Counted from the first letter of the stretch, positions 43,690 to 52,424 are shown. The stretch is 64,000 nt of DNA from Paenibacillus agri (GCF_013359945.1 NZ_JABWCS010000203.1:1-64000), one strand, 5' to 3'. Numbers and translations: made by a program. Notes: generated from the sequence alone by a model not told the origin.

Positions 43690-44898
43690 ATGGGAATACA
43701 GCAAGGAACAAGAGAATTTAAACACAGCAGTCTAGCGTTGTTCGCTGGCGGTTTCAGTACATTCGCACTTCTTTATTGTCTCCAGCCTATAATCCCTGAG
43801 TTAACCTTGGATTTCAACATTACGCCTACTCTGGCGAGCCTGGCGATGTCGGTTACGACAATTGCTATGGCGCTTACGATGCTGTTCGTCGGTGCACTGT
43901 CGGATGCATGGGGAAGAAAAACGATCATGACCGCGTCGCTGGCGGCAGCTTCAGTAATTACGGTGGCCTTCTCTTTTAGTACCAGCTTCAACATGCTTTT
44001 GCTGTTACGTATCGTACAGGGTATTGTGCTTGCAGGCTTGCCTGCTATTGCGATGACCTATTTGTCGGAGGAGATGGATAAGAATAGTCTCGGCTATGCC
44101 ATGGGCTTATACATAAGCGGAAATGCGATTGGTGGCATGGCTGGGAGGATTATAAGCGGGCTGTTAACTGACTGGTTCAATTGGCGCGTGGCGACAACAG
44201 TGCTGGGAAGTCTCAGTATACTGGCTTCAATCGTGTTTTGGCTGACCATTCCGGCATCCCGGAACTTTGTGAAGCGTAAGTTAGAGCTAAGCAAACTGGT
44301 GCCGCTGCTCTGGACGCAGCTCGTTAACGTGAGGCTGTTATGTCTGTACGGTTTGGGATTTTTGTTCATGGGCGGATTTGTGACGTTGTTCAACTATATC
44401 GGGTTTGAGCTGCTAGGGGCACCTTATAATCTAAGTCAGTCTTTGGTAGGTAGTATTTTTGTCGTATATATCATGGGTTCGATTAGCTCGACCTGGATGG
44501 GCAGAATGGCCGACCGATATGGACGGATTCCGATCATGCTGGCAGCCTTGGGTATTTTTTTGAGCGGTGCATTACTTACCGGCTGTGGAAGCTTAGTATT
44601 TAAAATACTTGGGATTACGTTGTTCGTGTTCGGTTTCTTTGGTGGCCATTCGATTGCCAGCAGTTGGGTCGGACTGGTGTCCAAGGAACATAAATCGCAA
44701 GCCAATTCATTGTATCTGTTCTTCTACTATGTAGGCTCCAGTCTGAGCGGTACAGGCGGCGGTCTGCTGTATCATGAATTCGGCTGGTCTGGTATTATTG
44801 GCTTGATCGCAGTGTATGTCGTTATCGGAGTTCTGTTATGTGGCGTTCTTAAACGGCTGGGAGCTGGGGACAACAGCATTTCTACTCTAAGTGGTTGA
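43690..44898 (+). CDS. MFS transporter
   Basis: A 402-residue transporter with about 12 membrane helices. The loop 2-3 signature is GALSDAWGRKTIM, with the second-half counterpart GRMADRYGRIPIM. Overall it resembles the YnfM-like drug/metabolite exporters of the DHA1 type. It lies 42 bases after the M24 gene in the same direction, so it may be the last gene of the catabolic cluster, exporting a product or importing the substrate. Confidence 0.87.
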   Translation: MGIQQGTREFKHSSLALFAGGFSTFALLYCLQPIIPELTLDFNITPTLASLAMSVTTIAMALTMLFVGALSDAWGRKTIMTASLAAASVITVAFSFSTSFNMLLLLRIVQGIVLAGLPAIAMTYLSEEMDKNSLGYAMGLYISGNAIGGMAGRIISGLLTDWFNWRVATTVLGSLSILASIVFWLTIPASRNFVKRKLELSKLVPLLWTQLVNVRLLCLYGLGFLFMGGFVTLFNYIGFELLGAPYNLSQSLVGSIFVVYIMGSISSTWMGRMADRYGRIPIMLAALGIFLSGALLTGCGSLVFKILGITLFVFGFFGGHSIASSWVGLVSKEHKSQANSLYLFFYYVGSSLSGTGGGLLYHEFGWSGIIGLIAVYVVIGVLLCGVLKRLGAGDNSISTLSG

Positions 44899-44950
44899 CA
44901 TCGATGTCAGAATTCACATATACTGTCTGTATTCTAATATACGATATACG

Positions 44951-45204
44951 TTGAAAGAGCCCAGTAGCAGCTTAGTCCCTGTCACAGAAAGCCGGGGGTG
45001 ATGGAACCCGGTATACACTAAGCCTGTCGAATTACACTCTGGAGTATCTCGGGTAATGCCGAGCGGAATGGCGATCGATACTTCGCTAAGAGTGGCAGCA
45101 TTGGTGTGCGTTAGCACAGGTATCCATCGCTGCAAGCTGGGTGGTAACACGGTTATTGAATCGTCCCTATGTCTACAATAGACAAGGGGCGATTTTTTTT
45201 TTTT
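44951..45204 (+). promoter_or_regulatory. T-box leader, tyrosine-specific
   Basis: tRNA-sensing leader of tyrS. Stem I: CTTAGT (44971-44976) pairs with ACTAAG (45017-45022), with an apical GCCGGG/CCCGG helix. The specifier is TAC (45014-45016), directly before the closing helix, which decodes tyrosine. The T-box sequence GGGTGGTAACACGG is at 45139-45152. A terminator follows. Uncharged tRNA-Tyr should stabilise the antiterminator and switch on tyrS. Confidence 0.93.
45157..45204 (+). terminator. T-box terminator hairpin
   Basis: AATCG-CCCT-GTCT pairs with AGAC-AGGG-CGATT, followed by about eleven T, directly 3' of the T-box sequence. Confidence 0.92.
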
Positions 45205-45255
45205 CGTGGAATCATGTTTGGATACTAGATAACTATGACTGAGGAGTGGAATGAT

Positions 45256-46515
45256 TTGAATATTATTGACGAATTGGAATGGCGCGACGCCATCAATCAA
45301 CAGACGGATGCCGAGGGACTGCGGGAACTGACGAATCAAAAAGCAGTCTCGCTGTACTGTGGGGTAGACCCAACGGGTGACAGTATGCATATTGGTCACT
45401 TGATTCCGTTCATGGTGCTCAAACGTTTTCAGCTAGCTGGACACCGTCCGGTGATTCTGATTGGCGGAGCTACAGGAACGATTGGTGATCCAAGCGGCCG
45501 GCAAAGCGAGCGTTCCCTGCAGACGCTGGAGCAAATCCAGGACAATGTGAATGCACTGGCGGCTCAATTGAAGAAGCTGTTCATCACCGAAGGCGACAAT
45601 CAGATGCGTATGGTGAACAACTACGATTGGACCCATAAGATCAATGTTATTGAATTCCTGCGTGATTATGGTAAAAACTTCAGCATCAACTCGATGCTGG
45701 CGAAGGATGTTGTGGCGAGCCGTCTGGAGAGCGGGATCTCTTTTACAGAGTTCTCTTACCAGATTCTGCAATCACTAGATTACCTGCACCTGTTCCAGAA
45801 TGAGGATGTGCAGCTGCAAATCGGCGGTTCCGACCAGTGGGGGAATATTACAAGCGGTCTGGATCTGATCCGTAGAAAAGAAGGCTCTGAATCTAAAGCG
45901 TTCGGTCTTACGATTCCGCTGATGCTGAAATCAGATGGCACCAAATTCGGTAAATCAGCCGGTGGAGCGATCTGGCTTGATCCGAATAAAACAACGCCTT
46001 TCGAATTCTACCAATTCTGGGCAAACACTGACGACCGCGATGTCGTGAAATACCTGAAATACTTCACCTTCCTCTCTAAAGAGCAGATTGACGAACTGGC
46101 TGAAAAGGTACAGACCGAGCCGCATAAACGTGAAGCACAAAAAGCATTGGCTGAGGAAATGACGAGATTCGTTCATAGCGAAGAATTGCTGGAGCAAGCA
46201 AAACGCATTACAGCGGCGTTGTTCAGCGGGGACATTAAATCACTAACGGCCGATGAGATCGAGCAGGGCTTCAAAGAAATGCCGACATTTGAAGCGACAC
46301 AAGAGTCGAAGAACATTGTCGATTGGCTTGTGGATCTCGGTATTGAGCCGTCCAAACGTCAAGCGCGCGAAGACATTACGAAGGGTGCGATCTCGCTGAA
46401 TGGCGAGCGCGTAACCGATGTAGCGTTCGAAGTAACGGCAGATCAGGCGATCGGCGGCCGTTTTATCATCATCCGTAAGGGTAAGAAGAACTACAGCCTG
46501 GTGAAATTGTCTTAG
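45256..46515 (+). CDS. tyrS: tyrosyl-tRNA synthetase
   Basis: Class I aminoacyl-tRNA synthetase of 419 residues charging tRNA-Tyr. Signatures: GVDPTGDSMHIGHL (HIGH), QIGGSDQWGNI, DGTKFGKSAGG (KMSKS equivalent), and a C-terminal S4-like RNA-binding domain (REDITKGAISLNGERV). TTG 45256 is chosen: GAGGAG lies 9 bases upstream and MNIIDELEWRDAINQ matches family N-termini; ATG 45235 has no ribosome site. Controlled by the T-box leader. Confidence 0.95.
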   Translation: MNIIDELEWRDAINQQTDAEGLRELTNQKAVSLYCGVDPTGDSMHIGHLIPFMVLKRFQLAGHRPVILIGGATGTIGDPSGRQSERSLQTLEQIQDNVNALAAQLKKLFITEGDNQMRMVNNYDWTHKINVIEFLRDYGKNFSINSMLAKDVVASRLESGISFTEFSYQILQSLDYLHLFQNEDVQLQIGGSDQWGNITSGLDLIRRKEGSESKAFGLTIPLMLKSDGTKFGKSAGGAIWLDPNKTTPFEFYQFWANTDDRDVVKYLKYFTFLSKEQIDELAEKVQTEPHKREAQKALAEEMTRFVHSEELLEQAKRITAALFSGDIKSLTADEIEQGFKEMPTFEATQESKNIVDWLVDLGIEPSKRQAREDITKGAISLNGERVTDVAFEVTADQAIGGRFIIIRKGKKNYSLVKLS

Positions 46516-46529
46516 TAGCTTGTATCCCG

Positions 46530-46572
46530 ATTGCTGGTACGTCAAGATTTCGAATCTCGATGTGCCAGCAAT
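46530..46572 (+). terminator. hairpin after tyrS
   Basis: ATTGCTGG / CCAGCAAT outer stem with inner AGATT-tcg-AATCT. The T tract is poor, so it may be a weak or Rho-independent-like stop. Confidence 0.55.
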
Positions 46573-46592
46573 TGTTATATAAGGAGAGTGTA

Positions 46593-47201
46593 ATGCTAAC
46601 CTATCTGAATAATTCTGACACAGCTGTTGTTGTTGTTCATGAGATTTATGGGATAAATGAGCATATGACCAACACCTGCCAAGCGCTATTTGAACAGCTG
46701 CTGGTCGATGTATACTGCCCCGATTTGCTGAATGTAGAACGGTCTTTTCGTTATGATGAAGAAAAATTAGCTTATGGGCATTTTGTTCACAACGTAGGTT
46801 TTAAAAAGGCCTTTCCGCAGATTAAAAGCCTAATTGGCCAAATCAGAGAACAATATCAGGCAGTGTTAGTACTCGGCTTCAGCGTGGGAGCAACTACCGC
46901 GTGGTTGTGCACGGAAGAAGAAGGCTTATGTGATGGAGTCATAGGCTACTACGGTTCACGGATTAGAGATTACACGGATATTGATCCTACATGCCCGGTC
47001 TTGTTATTTTTCCCTAAAGAGGAACAATCATTTAATGTTGAAGAACTAAGTTCGGCATTGCGTAAGAAAAATAACGTGCGTGTTGAAGTTTTAGGCCCTA
47101 AACATGGATTCAGCGATCCTGGTTCGAGCCATTATTGCCAGGAGTCAGCGCTCAAAGCTAATAATGAAATGATTGAATTTATAAAGGCGCTTCAGAGTTA
47201 A
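46593..47201 (+). CDS. dienelactone hydrolase family protein
   Basis: A 202-residue alpha/beta hydrolase. Features: VVVVHEIYGINEHM, LGFSVGATTAWL (a GFSVGA elbow with Ser where classical dienelactone hydrolases have Cys), GVIGYYGSRI, PVLLFFPKEE and a late His in GPKHGFSDPGS. ATG 46593 follows AAGGAGAG. It stands alone between tyrS and a terminator, with no aromatic-degradation genes nearby, so a general esterase role is more likely than true dienelactone hydrolysis. Confidence 0.82.
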   Translation: MLTYLNNSDTAVVVVHEIYGINEHMTNTCQALFEQLLVDVYCPDLLNVERSFRYDEEKLAYGHFVHNVGFKKAFPQIKSLIGQIREQYQAVLVLGFSVGATTAWLCTEEEGLCDGVIGYYGSRIRDYTDIDPTCPVLLFFPKEEQSFNVEELSSALRKKNNVRVEVLGPKHGFSDPGSSHYCQESALKANNEMIEFIKALQS

Positions 47202-47221
47202 GACTCTGAGGTGTTTTTTTG
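47192..47221 (+). terminator. terminator overlapping the hydrolase stop codon
   Basis: CAGAGT-taag-ACTCTG hairpin, then GGTG and seven T. The stop codon lies in the loop. Confidence 0.75.
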
Positions 47222-47432
47222 AGTACAATCAAGCCGAATACGCTTCAGATAAAGATGCTGGCAGGACCTGCTATAGAGTAGGCTTACTAATGGGAGGCAT
47301 CGAATTGTAACTTTGTGAAAATAGTAGTGCTCTCCCTGTATAGCTCCAAGGTACCTGGGCACATAGCATTATAGAAGGCACTCCCAGGATCAGATAGAAT
47401 AGATTTATGCCTATGACCTGAGGAGGACTACT

Positions 47433-48320
47433 TTGAACCTGAATGAAGCTAATCGCAAACGGCTGGAAAGCTTGATATTGGAACATCATTTGACACATGC
47501 CGCGCCCTATTTGTTGCAAAATACGAGACAAACCATTAGCTGCACTAAGGCTGTTGCTGAAGACTATACCACGCCAGGCATGTCCAGAATCGGGGGAGAC
47601 CCGGATCTCTCACCTCATATAGAGTGGCCTTTAACGACAGATGGAGTGCCGATGACCTTTTTAACACAACTAAACCTCAAAGAATGCGCCCGATATGACG
47701 AGTCGTCATTGCTCCCGGGAGAAGGGATGCTTTATTTTTTCGTAGGCTTGGATGAGCCGGCGTACAATATTGAGCATCGTGTGCTTTTTGTGCGGGAAGA
47801 TCAGCTTGCTGGTGCAGAGCGGCGTGTAGCTCCCGAAACGACGGTGCTGGAAGAAGAGTTCAACGGCTATCAGCTTGAAATCAAAGCCTCGCTTGAAGCA
47901 CCGAATTACGCTTATGTCGATAGCGACCAAGTTGAGAACGAGACGGTGGATTATGAGGAGTATGAGGATTTTAGTTATGCGCTCAGCGACCGTCAGAGCA
48001 GCGAAGTAGTGCGGATGTTCGGTTATCCGATTGGCCAGCATGATGATGCGGAATATGAAGCGGCGTTGATGCTGCTGACCGGTGAGGAATACAACTATAG
48101 TAAAAAAGATGCGCTGGCCCAGATCACTGATCATTTTGGCGGAGATGAGGCAGCAGCTATGCAAGAAATTCAGGATACACTTATGTTACTTGAACTGGAA
48201 TCGGATAACGATGTGGGCTTCTGCTGGTGGGATGCCGGGTTACTGCACTTTTTTATCCGCAAGGAGGATTTATTGGCAGGGAATTTTGAGCGTACATATT
48301 GTTCGCTTTATTCTAGTTAA
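47433..48320 (+). CDS. YwqG-like protein (DUF1963)
   Basis: A 295-residue cytoplasmic protein of the YwqG/DUF1963 family, recognised by SRIGGDPDLSPHIEWPLTTDGVPMTFLTQ-type sequence (residues about 50-80), then LPGEGMLYFFVGLDEP, a DSDQ/DYEEYEDFSY acidic segment and the C-terminal CWWDAGLLHFFIRKEDLLAGNF. Likely start TTG with GAGGAGG 8 bases upstream. Followed 21 bases later by a DUF4261 gene. Function unknown; the family appears among predicted immunity or stress-related proteins. Confidence 0.85.
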   Translation: MNLNEANRKRLESLILEHHLTHAAPYLLQNTRQTISCTKAVAEDYTTPGMSRIGGDPDLSPHIEWPLTTDGVPMTFLTQLNLKECARYDESSLLPGEGMLYFFVGLDEPAYNIEHRVLFVREDQLAGAERRVAPETTVLEEEFNGYQLEIKASLEAPNYAYVDSDQVENETVDYEEYEDFSYALSDRQSSEVVRMFGYPIGQHDDAEYEAALMLLTGEEYNYSKKDALAQITDHFGGDEAAAMQEIQDTLMLLELESDNDVGFCWWDAGLLHFFIRKEDLLAGNFERTYCSLYSS

Positions 48321-48341
48321 CAGCAGGAGGACAATTGAATT

Positions 48342-49247
48342 ATGACTGATGTTATAGATGAGCAAAAGGACTTTGGCTTCGCAAGAGTTTACGGCATTGA
48401 ACTGAAATACAGCAAGAAGCCGAAGCTGGACAGAGATTTGCTGTATGCGAAAATGGAAGCCTACACGGGTCAAGTCGAACAGTCGGCAACCGGGGACAAC
48501 AAAGATCCCAAGCTTGCCGTATGGGAGGCTAATGAAGCTGAAGAGAAGGAAATGCTACACTTTTTCCATTTGAATTATCAGGTTCAATATACAGATGGGG
48601 CGATTCCCGCTCAGACCAGTCTGATGGAAGTGGACCACCGTTCGGCTGATCAATATGCGACAGCTATTCAGCAAGCTTGGCATTGGCCGGAGGCAGCGCA
48701 GGCGCTGGAGGGCTGCCACTACTCGTTGATGCTGACAGACTTGATGAGCTCCGGATTGGAGCCAAAGGCCAGATTGCAGCTTTTAACTGGGACGCTCAGG
48801 GCTATCCTGGAAACGGCACCTTGCGAGGCTATCTATTTTCGGGAGAGCGATAAGCTGGTGGAACCCGGGGCCTATCTAGCTGCGGTGGAACAGGGTGCGA
48901 TTCTGTATGGGGCGATGAATATACGTTTCTACAATGTGGAGGGCACCGGAAGCGGACGGCGGGAAGGTCTGATGGATTCGCTGGGACTTGCCGCGCTCGG
49001 AATACCTGATGTGCAGTGTCATTTCTACGATCTCGAGCCAGGTGAAGTAGCTGGACAGTTAACGGATATCGCTTATTATCTGTTCGATCAGGGAGACATT
49101 ATTGACGATGGGGAGACGATTGGTTTCACCGAAGAGATGCGCTGGCGCTGTGAGCACCAGTACGCACTGGCCGCGCCGCATCGGGTCGTGCTGGACATTG
49201 ATCCGGGAGAGCCTTATTACGCTGGAAGACAGGGGCATGCGGAGTAG
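48342..49247 (+). CDS. DUF4261 domain protein
   Basis: A 301-residue protein whose C-terminal half fits DUF4261 as recalled: LTGTLRAILETAPCEAIYF, AILYGAMNIRFYNVEGTGSG, REGLMDSLGLAALGIPDVQC, IAYYLFDQGDIIDDGETIGF. Lies 21 bases after the DUF1963 gene with AGGAGG ahead, so the two are probably co-transcribed. A terminator follows. Function unknown. The middle region VDHRSADQYATAIQQAWHWP matches the part of such proteins that resembles DUF4253/immunity folds. Confidence 0.78.
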   Translation: MTDVIDEQKDFGFARVYGIELKYSKKPKLDRDLLYAKMEAYTGQVEQSATGDNKDPKLAVWEANEAEEKEMLHFFHLNYQVQYTDGAIPAQTSLMEVDHRSADQYATAIQQAWHWPEAAQALEGCHYSLMLTDLMSSGLEPKARLQLLTGTLRAILETAPCEAIYFRESDKLVEPGAYLAAVEQGAILYGAMNIRFYNVEGTGSGRREGLMDSLGLAALGIPDVQCHFYDLEPGEVAGQLTDIAYYLFDQGDIIDDGETIGFTEEMRWRCEHQYALAAPHRVVLDIDPGEPYYAGRQGHAE

Positions 49248-49281
49248 TAGGCAAGAGGATTAAACATAAGATATATGGAAT

Positions 49282-49304
49282 AGAGGGGGAGACCCCTCTT
49301 TTTG
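49282..49304. terminator. terminator between convergent genes
   Basis: AGAGGGG-gaga-CCCCTCT hairpin followed by TTTTT on the plus strand. Confidence 0.85.
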
Positions 49305-49324
49305 CGCTGTTGGGAAAGGGGGTA

Positions 49325-50074
49325 TTAGCCCTTGATGATGGCCCGGTACACAAATTTTGGGAGGGCGGATTGTCTGCGCCAGCGTGATTTTTGACCTTTT
49401 ACAACGGGGACAGTCAGTAATCTATGTAGCCACTCCAGATTGAGAGTCTTCCAGACTCTCGGGGTAGGGTTTACTTTTCCGGCAATGACGTCCAGACTTC
49501 CCCCAACGCCAAAAACCACCTTAACTTGATTGAGTTCTTGCTTATGCTTATAGATCCATTTGTCGGAGTAAGGTGCCCCCATCGCAATAATAAGTATATC
49601 CGGCTTGGTGTGCTGTATGTTCTCAAGGATGCCAGCTTCTTCTTCACTGTTGAAAAAGCCATTATGCCGCCCTGCAATTTTAACATTTGGGTAACGCCTG
49701 TTGATTGCTTCAACAGCTTTACGGTTTGTCTCCTCGTCCGTCCCCAGAAAAAAGAAGCTCCAACCCAATGCATTTCCTTGTTCCAAGAGCCGAAGCAGCA
49801 GATCATAACCGGTTACTCTTTCAGAAATAGGCTGCCCTTTTCTTTTGGACGCAATCACAATGCCAATCCCATCCGGAGTAATTAAATCAGCCTCTCTTAC
49901 GATGGTTTGAAGTGCAGTATCTGTTTGATGGGTTATTGTAATTTCCGGGTTGGCTGTGATTAGATGATACAGATGGGGCTGTTCCTTTTGGATATGTCTA
50001 GCTAGTTGTTGTGTAGTTTCATCAAGAGTTAGTTTGGAGAAAGGGACACCTAATATATTCACTGTGCCTTCCAT
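49325..50074 (-). CDS. WecB/TagA/CpsF-family glycosyltransferase
   Basis: A 249-residue GT26 enzyme of the TagA/TarA type, which adds N-acetylmannosamine to GlcNAc-diphosphoundecaprenol in wall teichoic-acid linkage-unit synthesis. Family motifs: HLITANPEI, ADLITPDGIGIV, RVTGYDLL, FFLGTDEETNRKA, IAGRHNGFF, ILIIAMGAPYSDKWIYKHK and GVGGSLDVIAGKVNPTPRVWK. ATG 50074 (MEGTVNIL) is preferred because GGAAGGTGA lies 3-5 bases before it; the upstream ATG at 50089 overlaps that site. No other wall-polymer genes are adjacent. Confidence 0.9.
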   Translation of the reverse strand: MEGTVNILGVPFSKLTLDETTQQLARHIQKEQPHLYHLITANPEITITHQTDTALQTIVREADLITPDGIGIVIASKRKGQPISERVTGYDLLLRLLEQGNALGWSFFFLGTDEETNRKAVEAINRRYPNVKIAGRHNGFFNSEEEAGILENIQHTKPDILIIAMGAPYSDKWIYKHKQELNQVKVVFGVGGSLDVIAGKVNPTPRVWKTLNLEWLHRLLTVPVVKGQKSRWRRQSALPKFVYRAIIKG

Positions 50075-50146
50075 ATAATCACCTTCCATTGAAGAGTATA
50101 GAAAGATTGTAACATATTAGAGCTTTTGAGACTGTATCTTTGCTAT

Positions 50147-51019
50147 TTACCGTCGTACCTTCTCCCTTATCAAATCCATCATTAGCGATCTCGAAGCTGG
50201 AAGATACTCCTCTTTTCGAAGCTGAAGTAGACCAACCGGAATCGCAGAATCATTCATTTCGATCCCTATTTTAACGACCCCCTCAGGTAAACGCGTTGAC
50301 TCCAGAACCACACCAACAACGTCCAACTCCCGCACGAAACCTGGAATGGCAGAGATTTGGCCCACGGTATTTAGGAATGGTGCTTTGTCGAAACGGGATA
50401 ACTCTCTGGAAAATCGTAAAAAATATAAGCAGGTGTGTCCACCAGCTATAAGGGGATAGTCCAGCAGATCTGCGAAGGATAGATCCGCTTTTTTGGCTAA
50501 AGGGTGGTTGGCAGGAACAATAAAGGACATTTTTTCTTCATACAGCGGTTCAAAGTGAAAAGAGGATAAGTCTGCTGGCTCGCCGCAAAAGGCGAAATCC
50601 AGTTCCTTGTGCAGCAGTGCCTGTGACAGGAAATCGGTATTCCCGATGATGATGTTGCACGCAATCCGGGGCTTACGCTCCCTGAATTGGCGTAGTACGC
50701 CAGGTAGCACATGACTAGCTAAGGATTCCAGCCCACCGATGGTTAAGGTTCCAATTTCATCTTGTTGCAAGGCTCTGGCTTGCTCCGCAGCATAATTCCA
50801 GTGCTGGATCAGCTTATCGACCTCTGAAGCGAACATGACTCCGGCCTCCGTTAACTCCGCTTCCCATCCTCGTTTAAAGAGCTGGATACCGAGTTCTTTC
50901 TCCAACCGCTGAATCTGATTCGTAATGGTGGATTGTGCGTAGTTCAATTTTGCCGCCGCTTTGGCAAAGGTTCCCTCTTGAATAATAGTGTGAAACGCAG
51001 TGAGTTCTCTTAGATCCAT
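50147..51019 (-). CDS. LysR-family transcriptional regulator
   Basis: A 290-residue LysR regulator. N-terminal winged helix: LTAFHTIIQEGTFAKAAAKL and NYAQSTITNQIQRLEKELGI. Effector domain at about 88-285 (GTLTIGGLESLASHVLPGVL). ATG 51019 (MDLREL) has GGAGG 9 bases upstream. It diverges from the tautomerase/carboxymuconolactone-decarboxylase-like pair across a 110-bp promoter region, the standard layout for LysR-controlled targets. Confidence 0.92.
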   Translation of the reverse strand: MDLRELTAFHTIIQEGTFAKAAAKLNYAQSTITNQIQRLEKELGIQLFKRGWEAELTEAGVMFASEVDKLIQHWNYAAEQARALQQDEIGTLTIGGLESLASHVLPGVLRQFRERKPRIACNIIIGNTDFLSQALLHKELDFAFCGEPADLSSFHFEPLYEEKMSFIVPANHPLAKKADLSFADLLDYPLIAGGHTCLYFLRFSRELSRFDKAPFLNTVGQISAIPGFVRELDVVGVVLESTRLPEGVVKIGIEMNDSAIPVGLLQLRKEEYLPASRSLMMDLIREKVRR

Positions 51020-51130
51020 GGTTGGCGCCTCCATCTATATTTTAAAACAAGAATATCAGTTTATTCAATTATATAGATGGAGATAGAAGTTGTACAATGG
51101 AGACACCCCACAAAAGGAGCGAAAATGCAC

Positions 51131-51550
51131 ATGCCATTTATTCGAGTAAGCTACCAGGAAGGGCAGTACAAGCCTGAGGAATTGCCTTTGATCAGCGAAG
51201 TGATCATGGAAGGTCTGGTGGAACATTTTAATGTGCCGGAAGATGACTTTTTTCAAGTATTTCATGCCCATAAGCCTTATGAATTTTACTACAACCGGAA
51301 TTATCTGAATGTCGAGCGGAGTGATCGGCTGTTGTATATTCAGGTTACTTTGAAGTCGGGCAGAAGCACTGCGCAGAAGACGGGTTTTTATAAAAGCTTG
51401 GCTGAAAATTTGGCGAGCAAAGTGAATATTAGACAAGATGATGTCTTTGCAATCTTAGTTGAAACGGAGTTCGAGGATTGGACGTTTGGCAACGGTATTG
51501 CACAGATGATCCAAACCCAGGAGAATCGGAAGGAGGGTGGCTTGGCATGA
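51131..51550 (+). CDS. tautomerase-superfamily protein
   Basis: A 139-residue protein of the 4-oxalocrotonate tautomerase/MIF fold. Start chosen at ATG 51131 because it gives MPFIRVSY: after Met removal Pro1 is N-terminal, the catalytic base of the superfamily; AAAGGAGC lies 10 bases upstream. ATG 51125 would add MH and block Pro1. The length fits fused two-repeat tautomerases. It overlaps the next gene by ATGA. The divergent LysR gene is the likely regulator. Substrate unknown. Confidence 0.85.
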   Translation: MPFIRVSYQEGQYKPEELPLISEVIMEGLVEHFNVPEDDFFQVFHAHKPYEFYYNRNYLNVERSDRLLYIQVTLKSGRSTAQKTGFYKSLAENLASKVNIRQDDVFAILVETEFEDWTFGNGIAQMIQTQENRKEGGLA

Positions 51551-51870
51551 AGCATCCCCTTATAAAATCGACTGCGCGGGACTCTTTTGGCGAGATCGCC
51601 CCTGCTTTTGTCCAATATTCCGAAGATGTCCTCTTCGGGGATGTATGGAGAAGAACAGAGCTGGCACTTCGTGAGCGCAGTCTGATTACCGTCGCTGCCT
51701 TGATTGCCGGAGGACAATCGGAGCAGTTGCCTTATCATCTCCGGCTAGCCCGGGAGAATGGTCTCACAGAAGGCGAGCTAGTCGAAGCGATAACCCATCT
51801 TGCCTTTTATGCAGGATGGCCGCGGGCCGCTACGGCGCTACAGATTGCGAAGGAAGTGTTTGGGGAATGA
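51547..51870 (+). CDS. carboxymuconolactone decarboxylase-family protein
   Basis: A 107-residue AhpD-like helical protein. Core: WRRTELALRERSLITVAALI, AGGQSEQLPYHLRLARENGL, TEGELVEAITHLAFYAGWPR. It matches gamma-carboxymuconolactone decarboxylase (RERSLITVAAL, YHL, EAITHLAFYAGWP). There is no CxxC, so a disulfide-reductase role like AhpD is unlikely. Overlaps the tautomerase stop by 4 bases, with AAGGAGG inside the upstream gene. The pair may act sequentially on an oxo-acid or lactone. Confidence 0.88.
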   Translation: MKHPLIKSTARDSFGEIAPAFVQYSEDVLFGDVWRRTELALRERSLITVAALIAGGQSEQLPYHLRLARENGLTEGELVEAITHLAFYAGWPRAATALQIAKEVFGE

Positions 51871-51872
51871 AG

Positions 51873-51921
51873 TAGAGGGTGTCTCAAAGCCAGGGGCTTT
51901 GGGACATCCTCTTCTCTTTTT
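51873..51921 (+). terminator. Rho-independent terminator
   Basis: Stem AGAGGgTGTC-CAAAGCC / GGCTTTG-GACAtCCTCT followed by TTCTCTTTTT. Confidence 0.9.
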
Positions 51922-52283
51922 GTGAGATGTTGGAAGGAAACTGGTGGCTGGGTGGAAAGATTTCATTTGGTGGTAGATAGCTGGTAGTTGATAACTGATG
52001 GCTCTTGGTGGCTAGCTAGTAATGGGGAGTAGATAGCTGTTTGAGTGATGCGTGGCATGGAATGTGGAATGAGACAAGCGGTGGGGAGTAGCTGAGAGGT
52101 GCTCTAGAGTATGAGCTCTATTTTGAAGGTGGTTGTAGTAGGTGGGGGGGAGAATGGCAGACGGCTGAAGAAGAAGGAGGAAGGAAGAAGTAAGAAGGAA
52201 GAAAGAAGAAAGAAGAAAGGGGGAGGCCGTAGTTGGTGCTGGATAGTTGATGACTAAATACTTTTAAACAAACAAATCTAACC
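51922..52283. other. non-coding purine-rich stretch
   Basis: No gene seen. Begins with short imperfect TGGTGGTAGATAGCTGG-type repeats (about 51950-52100). A strongly purine-biased tract at about 52165-52220 (GAAGGAAGAA/GAAAGAAGAAAG) could form triplex or unusual DNA. Confidence 0.6.
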
Positions 52284-52424
52284 AAGCAACACTAACCAAA
52301 AAACACTAACTAAGCAACACTAACTAAGCAACACTAACTAAGCAACACTAACTAAGCAACACTAACTAAGCAACACTAACCAAAAAACACTAACTAAGCA
52401 ACACTAACTTAGCAACTCTAAGCA
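52284..52424 (+). repeat. 14-bp tandem repeat (minisatellite)
   Basis: About ten copies of AAGCAACACTAACT with variants AAAAAACACTAACT and AAGCAACACTAACC. All copies are adjacent with no unique spacers, so it is not CRISPR. The 14-bp period shifts the reading frame, so it is not a coding repeat. Confidence 0.92.

Noticed and set aside
52284-52424. Possible CRISPR array
   Set aside because: The 14-bp units are directly adjacent with no unique spacers, and no cas genes are present.
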